A DNA stretch of 64,000 nt. It comes from Sulfitobacter undariae. GTDB lineage: Bacteria; Pseudomonadota; Alphaproteobacteria; Rhodobacterales; Rhodobacteraceae. Below are positions 55,711-63,944 of the stretch, piece by piece. The notes under the pieces are model-generated. The model ran no database searches. It saw nothing but the letters and a program-made list of their open reading frames with translations, and was not told the origin of the DNA. A program made the translations under genes and the position numbers. The stretch spans positions 47,204-111,203 of the forward strand of contig NZ_JACIEI010000010.1 in NCBI RefSeq assembly GCF_014196805.1, in the 5' to 3' direction. The stretch's first letter is position 1, and each line of letters opens with the position of its first letter.

Positions 55711-56406
55711 TTACGTGCGCTTCAGGATGCTGTCGACCCATGCTGGCACTGTTTGGGTTGCTGGCCCAAGCAGCGCATCATCAAACTGCGACCCGACGGA
55801 CGATGGTTCCAGATTGATCTCTAGAGTTTCAGCACCTGCGCGTGCGGCCTCGGCCACAAAACCCGCTGCCGGATAGACATTGCCCGACGTTCCAATCGCC
55901 ACGAAAATATCTGCACGGCTCAGGGTCTCGAATATTTGATCCATGTGGTAGGGCATTTCGCCGAACCAGACGATATCAGGACGTGCCGTCGGGGCGCCAC
56001 AGCTGGGGCAAGGGGCGTTTGCTGCCATAACTGCAGGGGCAGGCCAGCGGTGATCGCACGCGCCGCAGAGCGCGGAATTAAGCGCGCCGTGCATGTGGAT
56101 CAGATTTTTGGTTCCGCTGCGCTCGTGCAGATCATCGACGTTCTGCGTGACGATCAGCACGTCGCCACTGTGTTCTGCTTCGAGCCGTGCAAGTGCGTAA
56201 TGAGCCGCATTGGGGAGGGCGGCAGCAGCCTGACTGCGGCGTTTGTTGTAAAACGCGACAACGAGAGCAGGATCACGGGCGAAACCCTCAGGTGTTGCAA
56301 CATCTTCGACGCGGTGCTGCGCCCAAAGGCCGGTTTCAGCGCGAAAGGTCTCTAATCCGCTTTCGGCTGAGATGCCTGCACCAGTCAAGATGACGATTGT
56401 GCTCAC
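55711..56406 (-). CDS. cobB: NAD-dependent protein deacylase (sirtuin, CobB)
   Basis: 231-residue sirtuin. GAGISAESGLETFR is the NAD motif, TQNVDDLHERSGT holds the catalytic region and HMHG the catalytic His; zinc Cys pairs are in CGACDHRW and CPSCGAPTARPD. FYNKRR contains the Tyr and Arg (Y-x2-R) of class III sirtuins, so desuccinylase activity is likely beside deacetylation. The GTG start overlaps the LysR stop (GTGA), so the two form an operon. Confidence 0.93.
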   Translation of the reverse strand: MSTIVILTGAGISAESGLETFRAETGLWAQHRVEDVATPEGFARDPALVVAFYNKRRSQAAAALPNAAHYALARLEAEHSGDVLIVTQNVDDLHERSGTKNLIHMHGALNSALCGACDHRWPAPAVMAANAPCPSCGAPTARPDIVWFGEMPYHMDQIFETLSRADIFVAIGTSGNVYPAAGFVAEAARAGAETLEINLEPSSVGSQFDDALLGPATQTVPAWVDSILKRT

Positions 56407-57380
56407 TTTTCAGCCTCATGATCGAGGAGTTCCAGATGGTTTTCCAGCCACGGCATTTGCGTGTGCGCGGGGGTGATGATGTGGCGCTCGATCAGATTTC
56501 TGACGGCGTTCGCAATGTCTTGGGGGACGTCAGCGCCCCAATCGCTGCGGATATAGAGTGATATCTGTCTGCTTGCGCCAGTTCCAGGCAACGGGTGTAT
56601 CGTGATCTTATCGTGCAGGTCTTTTGCGCGCATTAACCCTGCCGCTGATGTGACCGTCCATCCTATGCCTTGGGCGACCATCGATATTAATGTCATATGG
56701 CTACGGATTTCAAACAGCTTGGAATGTGATTGTTTTTGTGTCGCGAGATGCAGTTCGATTTGCCGCGCAATCAGCTGCTCATCGGTGTAGCGCAGCAATG
56801 GGACGTCACTGACGCCCTGAAGCAGGTCGTGGGGTGTGCTGGCTACGTCTCGGGGTTTGACAAGAACCAAAGGGTCCCGCACCAACGGGAACTCTAGTAA
56901 GTTGTCAAAGGTTTCGCTGGTGCTGGCGCAAATTGCCATATGTAAGCGGCCATCTGCGACCATGGGCACCAAGTCGTGGCTGTGGGATGAAATGAGATGG
57001 AAGCTGCAATCGGCAACGTTTTCATTCAAAATTCGCACAAGGTGGGGCGTGAGATTGTCGTCAAAATCGGTGATCAAGCCAATGTTGAGCTGGGAAAGAT
57101 GCCCCAGATCAATTCTTGAAGCGCCTGCTGTAGCCAGCCGTAGCTCGGCCAGAGCGGCGACAGTGTGACGCAAAAAATTGCGTCCGGCTGGGGTCAACTG
57201 CATCGGGCGGCAGGAGTGATCAATCAATGAGGTCGCTAGCGCGGCCTCCAGATTACGTAACTGTTGGCTGACGGCGGGTTGGCTTAGGCCAGTGTCTTGT
57301 GAGGTCTTCACCACAGAACCACTGCGCGCAAGCGCTTCGAATACTTCCAGTCCGCGAAGGCTGATGCCTTTGATATCCAT
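56403..57380 (-). CDS. LysR-family transcriptional regulator
   Basis: 325 residues: N-terminal winged helix (LRGLEVFEALARSGSVVKTS, SQPAVSQQLRNLEAALATSL), C-terminal periplasmic-binding-like effector domain (about residues 95-295). Divergently placed from the nitrilase gene with a 137-base gap, and co-transcribed with the sirtuin. By LysR custom the nitrilase gene is the first target to test. Effector unknown. Confidence 0.9.
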   Translation of the reverse strand: MDIKGISLRGLEVFEALARSGSVVKTSQDTGLSQPAVSQQLRNLEAALATSLIDHSCRPMQLTPAGRNFLRHTVAALAELRLATAGASRIDLGHLSQLNIGLITDFDDNLTPHLVRILNENVADCSFHLISSHSHDLVPMVADGRLHMAICASTSETFDNLLEFPLVRDPLVLVKPRDVASTPHDLLQGVSDVPLLRYTDEQLIARQIELHLATQKQSHSKLFEIRSHMTLISMVAQGIGWTVTSAAGLMRAKDLHDKITIHPLPGTGASRQISLYIRSDWGADVPQDIANAVRNLIERHIITPAHTQMPWLENHLELLDHEAEK

Positions 57381-57517
57381 TTTGTCTCACTAAGTGTTGC
57401 CCATACACCTCATGCCGATCAGCCAACCTGCCGTCAAGGTGGTGTGGATCGCTCTTGTGGCTCGGAGGCAAGGGAGGCAAACTGGCTTCCTATGCAGTTA
57501 TTATCGGAACACACCAC

Positions 57518-58405
57518 ATGAGAATCGCCACAGCGTCCTACCCGTTGGACATTTTAACCTCTTGGGCCCAGTACGAGGAGAAGTTGACCCGTTGGGTTGC
57601 CGAGGCCGCGCAGAATGGGGCGGAGTTGTTGGTGTTTCCCGAATATGGCGCAATGGAACTGGCAACGTTGGACGGGCTAGACGTGGCTGGTGATTTGGAG
57701 AAATCACTGTTTGCGGTGTCGGACAAGCTCCCTGAGGCGGATGCTTTGCATCTGCGCCTGGCTGCGCAATACGGTGTGCATATTGTCGCGGCCTCTGCGC
57801 CTGCTGCGACAGAAACGCGCCCCGTCAATCGTGCGCGTCTGATCACCCCCTGTGGTAAGATCGGCGTGCAGGACAAGCAGATCATGACACGATTCGAGGG
57901 TGAAGTCTGGGATGTGATTGGCGGCTGTCCTTTGCAGGTTTTTGAAACGGCTTTGGGACGTATTGGCATATTGATTTGTTATGACAGTGAATTCCCGCTG
58001 TTGGGCCGCGCTTTGGAAAGCTGTGACATCATTGTCATTCCAAGCGTCACCGAGGCGCTGGCAGGCTATTGGCGTGTGCGCACTGGAGCCATGGCGCGGG
58101 CGCTAGAGAATCAGTGCGTTACCGTCATGTCATCGGTGGTCGGTGAGGCGGATTGGTCCGAGGCATTGGGCACCAGCGTGGGTGCTGGTGGTGTTTTCTG
58201 CCCGCCGGACACTGGTTTTCCCTCTACCGGCGTGATGGCCGTGGGCGAGCTTTGTGTGCCGGGTTGGGTCTATGCTGATATAGACATTGAATTAATTGCC
58301 GCAGTGCGCGCAGATGGCGTTGTTTTGAACCGTAAACACTGGGTTGAGCAGATTGGCCGTGATCAGCCAGCGGTAAATATGCCTCTTGGGCGTATCTCCT
58401 CTTGA
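57518..58405 (+). CDS. Carbon-nitrogen hydrolase (nitrilase superfamily)
   Basis: 295-residue amidase-type hydrolase. The Glu-Lys-Cys triad is in FPEYGAMEL, GVQDKQIMTRFE and ICYDSEFPLLGRAL. The active-site Cys is followed by Tyr-Asp, as in the amidase and deaminated-glutathione-amidase groups; substrate not assigned. The ATG at 57518 (MRIATASYPL) is chosen because upstream residues to 57455 have no homology. Divergent from the LysR gene. Confidence 0.9.
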   Translation: MRIATASYPLDILTSWAQYEEKLTRWVAEAAQNGAELLVFPEYGAMELATLDGLDVAGDLEKSLFAVSDKLPEADALHLRLAAQYGVHIVAASAPAATETRPVNRARLITPCGKIGVQDKQIMTRFEGEVWDVIGGCPLQVFETALGRIGILICYDSEFPLLGRALESCDIIVIPSVTEALAGYWRVRTGAMARALENQCVTVMSSVVGEADWSEALGTSVGAGGVFCPPDTGFPSTGVMAVGELCVPGWVYADIDIELIAAVRADGVVLNRKHWVEQIGRDQPAVNMPLGRISS

Positions 58406-58473
58406 AAATTCGCTCGGAAGCGCTCATTTAGGCGCGTGTCCCCGCAACTGGGGACGTTTTTACAGGAGAGACC

Positions 58474-58692
58474 ATGGCTAAGGAAGATACGCTCGAATTT
58501 CCCGGTGTCGTTAAAGAACTCCTGCCTAATGCGACGTTCCGGGTCGAGCTTGAAAACGGCCATGAGATCATCGCACATACGGCAGGCAAAATGCGTAAGA
58601 ACCGCATTCGTGTTCTGGCTGGTGATAAGGTACAGGTCGAAATGACCCCCTATGATCTGACCAAAGGCCGGATTAACTACCGTTTCAAATAA
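58474..58692 (+). CDS. infA: Translation initiation factor IF-1
   Basis: 72-residue S1-fold protein occupying the ribosomal A site during initiation. [38 protein letters not shown] and [18 protein letters not shown] are diagnostic. AGGAGAG precedes the ATG. A CGCCCC/GGGGCG hairpin (58706-58723) lies between infA and the ribosome site of maf. Confidence 0.97.
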   Translation: MAKEDTLEFPGVVKELLPNATFRVELENGHEIIAHTAGKMRKNRIRVLAGDKVQVEMTPYDLTKGRINYRFK

Positions 58693-58734
58693 CATTTTCC
58701 CCGCCCGCCCCGAAGGTGGGGCGAGGAGCTGCTC

Positions 58735-59313
58735 ATGAAATTCATCCTCGGATCAGGATCACCGCGTCGCAAGGAATTGCTGGCGCAGATCGGCGTTGTA
58801 GCGGATGATATCCGCGCACCTGATATTGATGAAACCCCGCAAAAGGCAGAACTGCCGCGCCCCTATTGTGCGCGTATGGCCCGTGAAAAGGTTGCAGCAG
58901 TACCCGCCGACGCAGATGATATCGTGCTCTGTGCCGATACGACAGTTGCACTTGGCCGCCGGATATTGGGGAAACCCGATGACCGTGCGGAGGCCGAAAA
59001 ATTTCTGCGCGCCATGTCTGGTCGCCGTCACAAAGTGATCACAGCCGTTGCCGTTAAGCGCGGCGGCAAGCTGTGGCAGCGCGATGTGATGAGCACGGTG
59101 CGCATGAAAAACATCGCTGAAGATGAACTGCGTGCCTATCTGGATACAGGTGACTGGCAAGGCAAAGCAGGCGGCTACGGTATTCAAGGACCTGCAAGTG
59201 TGCTGATTCCTTGGATTTCTGGATCATTTACAGCTATCGTTGGTCTGCCATTGGCCGAGACAGCAAACCTGCTGCGCGCAGCGGGATACCCGATATATGG
59301 AGAAAGCTCATGA
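58735..59313 (+). CDS. maf: Maf-family nucleotide pyrophosphatase
   Basis: 192-residue house-cleaning enzyme that hydrolyses non-canonical or excess NTPs (dTTP/UTP in the YhdE group). [16 protein letters not shown] (about residues 6-21) and [18 protein letters not shown] are the conserved motifs, and [15 protein letters not shown] the C-terminal one. GAGGAG precedes the ATG. Its stop overlaps the RNase gene start (ATGA). Confidence 0.94.
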   Translation: MKFILGSGSPRRKELLAQIGVVADDIRAPDIDETPQKAELPRPYCARMAREKVAAVPADADDIVLCADTTVALGRRILGKPDDRAEAEKFLRAMSGRRHKVITAVAVKRGGKLWQRDVMSTVRMKNIAEDELRAYLDTGDWQGKAGGYGIQGPASVLIPWISGSFTAIVGLPLAETANLLRAAGYPIYGESS

Positions 59314-60335
59314 AGGGCCGTACGATTATTCTCGATCACCTTGGTGACATCGAAGCCGCCGCCTTGATGGTGGATGGAAAGTTGGACGATCTGCTGGTGG
59401 ATACGCCCGAGGCAGCCCGCGTCGGCACCATCTACCGTGCCATTGCCGACCGTCCCGTAAAGGGGCAGGGGGGCATGTTTCTTAAGACGCCTGATGGTTC
59501 AGCTTTCTTGCGCCAGATCAAAGGTCTTTCTCCGGGGCAACCTTTGCTGGTGCAGGTCACCGGATTTGCCGAGGACGGCAAAGCGATTCCCGTAACCAAC
59601 AAGCTGCTGTTCAAAAGCCGCTATGCGATCATCACTCCCGATGCGCCCGGTTTGAATATCTCCCGTTCGATTCGCGATGAGCCAGAACGTGACCGCCTTT
59701 TGGAAATCGCACATGATGCGATGGACGGTGCCGCATACGGGCTGATTCTTCGATCATGCTGTGAGGGTGCCGAAAGTGAGGCCATCGCAGAGGATATCGA
59801 AGCGATGCTGGATTTAGCTAATGCCGTTTTGAACGATGAGAGCGCAGAGATGGAAACCCTGTCTGAAGGCGATGGCCCGCATGTGCTGGCCTGGCGCGAT
59901 TGGGTCGAAAAGGCCGAGATCGTGACCGAAGACGGTGGGTTTGAAGAGCACGGCGTTCTGGACGCATTGGATGCACTAGCACAAGATCTGGTCCCACTCT
60001 CTGGCGGGGCTTCGATGTATGTTGAACCCACACGCGCATTGGTGGCCGTAGACGTCAACACGGGCGCTGATGTGTCACTTGCCGCAGGTATCAAGGCTAA
60101 CATGGCCTGTGCCCGTGCCTTGCCCCGTGCGCTGCGCCTGCGTGGCCTTGGGGGGCAGATTACGCTTGATCTAGCCCCAATGCCGAAAAAGGACCGCCGT
60201 CCGTTTGAGACGGCTCTGCGGGCCGCGTTCCGTGCCGATGATGTGGAAACAACGTTGATTGGCTGGACCCCACTTGGTCACTATGAGCTGCAGCGCAAAC
60301 GCGCCCGCGCACCTTTGGCGGAAGTGTTGGCGTGA
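59310..60335 (+). CDS. RNase E/G family endoribonuclease, short form
   Basis: 341-residue member of the RNase E/G family. The S1-like N-terminus is about residues 1-100. The catalytic metal residues correspond to E. coli RNase E D303-N305-D346: DVNTGAD gives D and N, and [11 protein letters not shown] gives the other D. The chain ends shortly after [10 protein letters not shown], the point where RNase E and G carry the CPxC zinc-link, which is absent here. Compared with about 490 residues for RNase G it is compact. The GTG of yacG overlaps its stop (GTGA). Confidence 0.88.
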   Translation: MKGRTIILDHLGDIEAAALMVDGKLDDLLVDTPEAARVGTIYRAIADRPVKGQGGMFLKTPDGSAFLRQIKGLSPGQPLLVQVTGFAEDGKAIPVTNKLLFKSRYAIITPDAPGLNISRSIRDEPERDRLLEIAHDAMDGAAYGLILRSCCEGAESEAIAEDIEAMLDLANAVLNDESAEMETLSEGDGPHVLAWRDWVEKAEIVTEDGGFEEHGVLDALDALAQDLVPLSGGASMYVEPTRALVAVDVNTGADVSLAAGIKANMACARALPRALRLRGLGGQITLDLAPMPKKDRRPFETALRAAFRADDVETTLIGWTPLGHYELQRKRARAPLAEVLA

Positions 60336-60508
60336 CTTGTCCGATCTGCGCCGATGAAACCCACGAAAAGTACCGCCCCTTCTGTTCGGGACGGTGCGCT
60401 GACATTGATTTGTCCAAATGGTTTTCAGGCACATATGCAGTGCCATCGCAGGACCCGGAAGACATCGAAAAGGCGATAGAAGCATTGGAAAATGCGCCCC
60501 CGCAGTGA
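60332..60508 (+). CDS. yacG: DNA gyrase inhibitor YacG (zinc ribbon)
   Basis: 58 residues. A zinc finger of the YacG type is formed by CPIC (residues 3-6) and CSGRC (18-22), followed by DIDLSKWFSGTYAVP and an acidic C-terminal helix. YacG binds gyrase GyrB and blocks DNA binding. The GTG overlaps the RNase stop (GTGA). It ends before a short hairpin CTAGAT/ATCTAG (60519-60534). Confidence 0.95.
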   Translation: MTCPICADETHEKYRPFCSGRCADIDLSKWFSGTYAVPSQDPEDIEKAIEALENAPPQ

Positions 60509-60518
60509 TCGCATTAAG

Positions 60519-60534
60519 CTAGATTCCCATCTAG
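60519..60534 (+). terminator. Short hairpin after yacG
   Basis: CTAGAT (60519-60524) and ATCTAG (60529-60534) form a 6-bp AT-rich stem with a TCCC loop, followed by TTT. Weak terminator candidate for the infA-yacG cluster, upstream of tRNA-Phe. Confidence 0.45.
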
Positions 60535-60597
60535 TTTGAATAATGGGTAAAATGGGGCTGGACACCCGCCGCTATTGCTCCTAGAACCCGCTCACCC

Positions 60598-60613
60598 GAC
60601 CAGTTAACTGGTC
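60598..60613. repeat. Perfect 16-bp palindrome just upstream of tRNA-Phe
   Basis: GACCAGTTAACTGGTC is fully self-complementary with no spacer and ends five bases before the tRNA. In a 64-kb random sequence about one such palindrome is expected by chance, so only its location makes it notable. Confidence 0.8.
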
Positions 60614-60618
60614 CCGGT

Positions 60619-60693
60619 GCCCGGGTAGCTCAGGGGTAGAGCAGTGGATTGAAAATCCTCGTGTCGGTGGTTCGATTCCGCCCCTGGGCACCA
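60619..60693 (+). tRNA. tRNA-Phe (anticodon GAA)
   Basis: 75 bases including encoded CCA. Acceptor stem GCCCGGG pairs with CCTGGGC (one G-U), D-arm GTAGCTCAGGGGTAGAGC, anticodon loop TTGAAAA giving GAA, T-arm GGTGG-TTCGATT-CCGCC. The anticodon stem (GTGGA/TCCTC) has a U-U mismatch at its second pair. Accessory genes (alpA and an integrase) lie directly downstream, so its 3' end is the likely attachment site of the element. Confidence 0.97.
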
Positions 60694-60758
60694 TTTAAGT
60701 ATCAGTAAAATATGGCTTTTTTCATTTGTCATATCCTGAACTTTAACTTTTCCGGCTT

Positions 60759-60780
60759 CGGGACGACAGCGGGACAACAG
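60759..60780. repeat. Tandem 11-bp direct repeat near tRNA-Phe
   Basis: CGGGACGACAG (60759-60769) is followed directly by CGGGACAACAG (60770-60780), identical at 10 of 11 positions, 66 bases after the tRNA. Such tandem repeats beside an attachment site are candidate integrase arm or excisionase binding sites. Confidence 0.55.
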
Positions 60781-60890
60781 ACTTCCCTCCCTCGATTGAT
60801 TGCATCAAGCACGATTATTGACACATAGTCGTTTCCGGCGAAACCCGATCGACATCATTTCTTCTACAGTTCACCAATTGGAGAAGAAGA

Positions 60891-61085
60891 ATGAACCACG
60901 AAAACTCCCCCCAGGACATCCTATTGCCTATCAAAGAAGTCTGCGAAATCGTGGCCCGCTCTCGGGCGAGCATCTACCGCGACATTAAACGTGGCACATT
61001 TCCCCCAGCGCAAAAGCAAGGAGGTTCGAGCCGCTGGCGCCGCTCATTGATCATGAAAGTGGTTGAAGGCAAATACCTGTCTTGA
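60891..61085 (+). CDS. AlpA-family phage/island regulatory protein
   Basis: 64-residue winged-helix DNA-binding protein. LLPIKEVCEIVARSRASIYRDIKRG is the AlpA/MerR-like helix-turn-helix (written as about residues 11-35) followed by FPPAQKQGGSSRWRRSLI, the usual AlpA wing. AlpA-type proteins act as excisionase or activator of integrase genes in islands. A GGAGAAG site precedes the ATG. It is the first gene after tRNA-Phe and is transcribed away from it. Confidence 0.88.
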   Translation: MNHENSPQDILLPIKEVCEIVARSRASIYRDIKRGTFPPAQKQGGSSRWRRSLIMKVVEGKYLS

Positions 61086-61188
61086 GGGCGACGGAGATCG
61101 TGCACAGCGCTGGCTCAATATTGCGCGGGTCGTGAGCTATGGCGGTTGTGCATGGAGGTCACAGCAAAGCTCATGATAGATCTAAGGT

Positions 61189-61213
61189 GGGGGGGCAAGC
61201 TTTTTGCCCCCCC
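61189..61213. repeat. Perfect G-rich hairpin in a gene-free stretch of the island
   Basis: GGGGGGGCAA (61189-61198) pairs with TTGCCCCCCC (61204-61213) around GCTTT. The stretch from 61086 to 61457 (372 bases) carries no credible gene; this hairpin is its only clear structure. A terminator for alpA without a proper T-run, or an element signal, are possible. Confidence 0.65.
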
Positions 61214-61457
61214 TAAACATCGTCGAGTTCACTCGTCCCCCCGTTGTTCGAAGTTCGGTAAAATAGGATTTGATTGATCCCGATCCAAGCAATAACGACG
61301 ATAGTTCAAGCTCAAGCCAAGAATGAAGTAGCAGTTCCCCAAATGCGAAAGGTTCCCGCATTCGGACCTGGCATAGGATCCACCTCGCCGTTGGCGAGGC
61401 GAATTCGAGGCCAAAGTCAATGGAGGCGGCCGACGTCCCTGTCAGCGCCCCATGATA

Positions 61458-61898
61458 TCAGGTTCCGAAGCGCCGGTTGACGATACGCTCAGCGGCAAAG
61501 CGATGCCCCAAAACCAGTAGCATCTCGCGAAGAACACGCAAATTTCTGAGACAATCGGCGACTTGTTCACCGCGCGAGGTCAGAACCCGCTCATGGATGA
61601 CGGTGCCGATCGCCCCCTCATCGGGATCATTGCGGCCATGAAAAATTGGCACGAAATCTCGTGTCTCCCGATCGAGTTCTTCGGCGAGGATCGAAATGAC
61701 ACGATCAAGGTCTTCGTAAGCATCGTGACGAAGAAATTTGCCTTCGGAAAGGGTGTTCATCGATTTGCGGATCGCGTTCTGATTGTGCGCCGTCCCCGCA
61801 ACTTCCGTCGATGTTGCCGCGTCGGTGACATGCTTGATTTTTTCGAGGCTGCGTGCGCAGAGTTCCTCAAGGGGCTGTGTGTGGAAAAAGTTCGTCAT
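61458..61898 (-). CDS. Island hypothetical protein (helical, 146 aa)
   Basis: 146 residues, largely helical and acidic/basic mixed, without signal peptide or recognised domain. LDRVISILAEELDRETRD and VADCLRNLRVLREMLLVLGH are amphipathic helices. AGGAG precedes the ATG. It is 71 bases downstream of the other unknown gene on the same strand, forming an operon. No function can be suggested. Confidence 0.6.
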   Translation of the reverse strand: MTNFFHTQPLEELCARSLEKIKHVTDAATSTEVAGTAHNQNAIRKSMNTLSEGKFLRHDAYEDLDRVISILAEELDRETRDFVPIFHGRNDPDEGAIGTVIHERVLTSRGEQVADCLRNLRVLREMLLVLGHRFAAERIVNRRFGT

Positions 61899-61969
61899 GA
61901 CCTACTCCTGGCCTGGCCCTGGCTGAATGCGAGGGCTTCAAGACGCCGGCCCAATGGCCGACGGAAGGG

Positions 61970-62386
61970 TCATGCAGCAGAGAGATCAAATATCTCGCGT
62001 TGAACGACGTCGCAGGTCGGGTGCTCATCGGCAATTGCGACGAGGAGATCGAAGAGCCGGTCTGCCCCGAGACAAACCTCTTCGACACGTGGGTCCTGAA
62101 GATCAAGCGCCACGAAACGCGCAGTTTCCTCACGCTCTGGATCCCCGACAAAATCCAGCATGAGCAGCCGATGTAGCCAGACAAGTTCATGCTTGAGTGT
62201 TTTTGAAAGGACTGCGCTTTCGACGATATTCGCATAGAGCCGCAAACAGCGGCGATGCGCGGCCGGTCCGCCGAGCATTGCAGCGGCGTTCAACACCGCT
62301 TCTCCGAATTCATGGAAAAAATCTTTGGTTAGTTCGAGCGCGTAGTCATCGCTCGCAGTGCGTGACAGAACTGATTGAATAGACAT
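61970..62386 (-). CDS. Island hypothetical protein (helical, 138 aa)
   Basis: 138 residues, all-alpha pattern, rich in hydrophobic heptads (ALELTKDFFHEFGEAVLNAA, RRCLRLYANIVESAVLS). No family is recognised. The ATG at 62386 (MSIQSVLSR) has a strong GGAGG seven bases upstream, which decides against an upstream start at 62425. First gene of a two-gene operon. Confidence 0.62.
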   Translation of the reverse strand: MSIQSVLSRTASDDYALELTKDFFHEFGEAVLNAAAMLGGPAAHRRCLRLYANIVESAVLSKTLKHELVWLHRLLMLDFVGDPEREETARFVALDLQDPRVEEVCLGADRLFDLLVAIADEHPTCDVVQREIFDLSAA

Positions 62387-62538
62387 TGGATACCTCCAAG
62401 TTGTGCCGCCCATCATGGCGATCAAGAGCCCCGGGGGAGCCTCCTTTTGATTTCCGGGGTGGTTTTGCCGACTTTCAGGTAGCAGCAGGGGGTTTCACGG
62501 CCGGCGGGTTTCTTTATCTCTTCTGAGGCACTGCATTT

Positions 62539-62578
62539 TTGTCTGCCGCGCTCTCGCAAGAAGGGGCGCGGCAGACAA
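62539..62578. repeat. Long hairpin between the island operon and the integrase gene
   Basis: TTGTCTGCCGCGC (62539-62551) pairs with GCGCGGCAGACAA (62566-62578), 13 bp, and G-U pairs extend it inward. It lies in the 443-base gap 62387-62829, where I see no gene. A promoter or operator for the divergent or convergent island genes is possible. No T-run follows either arm. Confidence 0.65.
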
Positions 62579-62829
62579 GAATGCTGTCCGATCACACTTT
62601 TCATTTCCTTTGCAAGATTTTCCGTGCCCCGTTCTCTACGTCCCTCGCCATTTTGCATCATTTTAGACCCGCAGCGATAGCCAGGCTGGGATGGCGAGGT
62701 GGTTGAGAGAAATTGAAACAACAGCGGGGATTGTTAAGGACAATGCCATTTTACCCTGCAGACATATCATCGACATCTTTTGTCTTGGCAGTCAGGCATA
62801 TTAAGGATCGAGGACGATCGTTCTTGTTG

Positions 62830-63918
62830 CTATACTGCCTGTGCGATCTTCTGCCGGTCATTTTGCCAAGCGCGGACTGCGGCCTCGCTCTTACACTCAG
62901 TCGAGTATTCTTCGCCGGCTTCGAGTGTCCCGTGGCCGAGATGTGTCGCGATGACCCGCGCGGCGATCTCCGGATCGTGCCGTCGCATATAGTCGGCCGC
63001 GAGGGTCCGCAGGTCGTGCGACGGCACCCCGATTGCAGTCTTGATCCGTTCACTCGGCCATTTTGCAGGCCTGGCCACATCGGACAGTGTCAGCCAGTTT
63101 TTGCCGACAAGCTCCCGGTAGCGAATGTGGATCAATCTGCTTGGCCGACCGCACAGAATGAGTTCATCGAGAACTTCACCAATCTCCGGCCAGAGTTCCC
63201 CAGCTTCTGTTTTCCGGCCAGTTTTTCTCTGGTTCCACGCGAGATGCCACGATCCATCCGTCTCACGCCGTAGATCGCTGCCGATGATCCAATTTGACAT
63301 GTCACCGGTCCTTGCAGGCTTGTTCATGTCAACAGCACAGCACGCCGCAGTCTGCAGCAGTAGCGCCTTGCGCGCTGAATGATCTGGCAACAGATCGGCA
63401 TCTACAAGCAGATCACCGATGACTTCGGCGATGCACTCAAATCCGCCCTTTCTTATCAGATCGTTAATGCGAGCGACCTTCAACTTCTCGCCCAATTTTG
63501 CCTCATCTCGGAATGCGTCGCGCATGTAACGCATGCCATCGAGAGCCTCCGCATTGACGCCGCCAAACTTGCCAAGAGCAATGAGGCCCTCAAGGTAATT
63601 TGCGATCGTAATCGGCCTGATGTCCGTCTCACTGGCCTTGAATGCCTCCCCGAGACAATATGCGGTATAGAAAGTCAGGCAGTCATTCGCTCCGCCAGCA
63701 TTGACGATCTGGGCGCAGCGGGAGATGGAAGCGACATATCGGTCTTTGGAAGAGGCCTTGATCCGGGCCTGGCGCAGAAATGGGTACATGGTCTGCCAAG
63801 ATGTCGGCCATGATCCGATGAGCGCGTCTTCGCGGTGCACGTGTTGTGTGTGGGCGAGTGCCTTGCCTGGACGCCGGCCATACCATTCCGCCCGCACTTG
63901 ACGGGCTGGACCTGTCAC
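62830..63918 (-). CDS. Tyrosine recombinase / site-specific integrase
   Basis: 362-residue integrase. The catalytic domain shows NKPARTGDMSNW (first Arg region), QRKTGRKTEAG (beta-hairpin Lys), HDLRTLAADYM (HxLR), HLGHGTLEAG (His) and EEYSTECKSE with the Tyr nucleophile. Probably catalyses integration into tRNA-Phe. The GTG start (63918) lies six bases after an in-frame TAA within the region where an IS3-family element ends, so the natural N-terminus may have been lost or altered by the insertion. Confidence 0.85.
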   Translation of the reverse strand: MTGPARQVRAEWYGRRPGKALAHTQHVHREDALIGSWPTSWQTMYPFLRQARIKASSKDRYVASISRCAQIVNAGGANDCLTFYTAYCLGEAFKASETDIRPITIANYLEGLIALGKFGGVNAEALDGMRYMRDAFRDEAKLGEKLKVARINDLIRKGGFECIAEVIGDLLVDADLLPDHSARKALLLQTAACCAVDMNKPARTGDMSNWIIGSDLRRETDGSWHLAWNQRKTGRKTEAGELWPEIGEVLDELILCGRPSRLIHIRYRELVGKNWLTLSDVARPAKWPSERIKTAIGVPSHDLRTLAADYMRRHDPEIAARVIATHLGHGTLEAGEEYSTECKSEAAVRAWQNDRQKIAQAV

Positions 63919-63944
63919 GCTTTAGTGCCGCCCCAAGTGCTCGT

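Noticed and set aside
61229..61420. 63-codon minus-strand frame in the island
   Set aside because: No homology pattern or ribosome binding site; the region otherwise looks non-coding.
62422..62721. 99-codon minus-strand frame in the island gap
   Set aside because: No ribosome site, low-quality composition, and it spans the 62539-62578 hairpin.
62713..63273. Plus-strand frame opposite the integrase
   Set aside because: The integrase frame carries tyrosine recombinase motifs; this is its antisense shadow.
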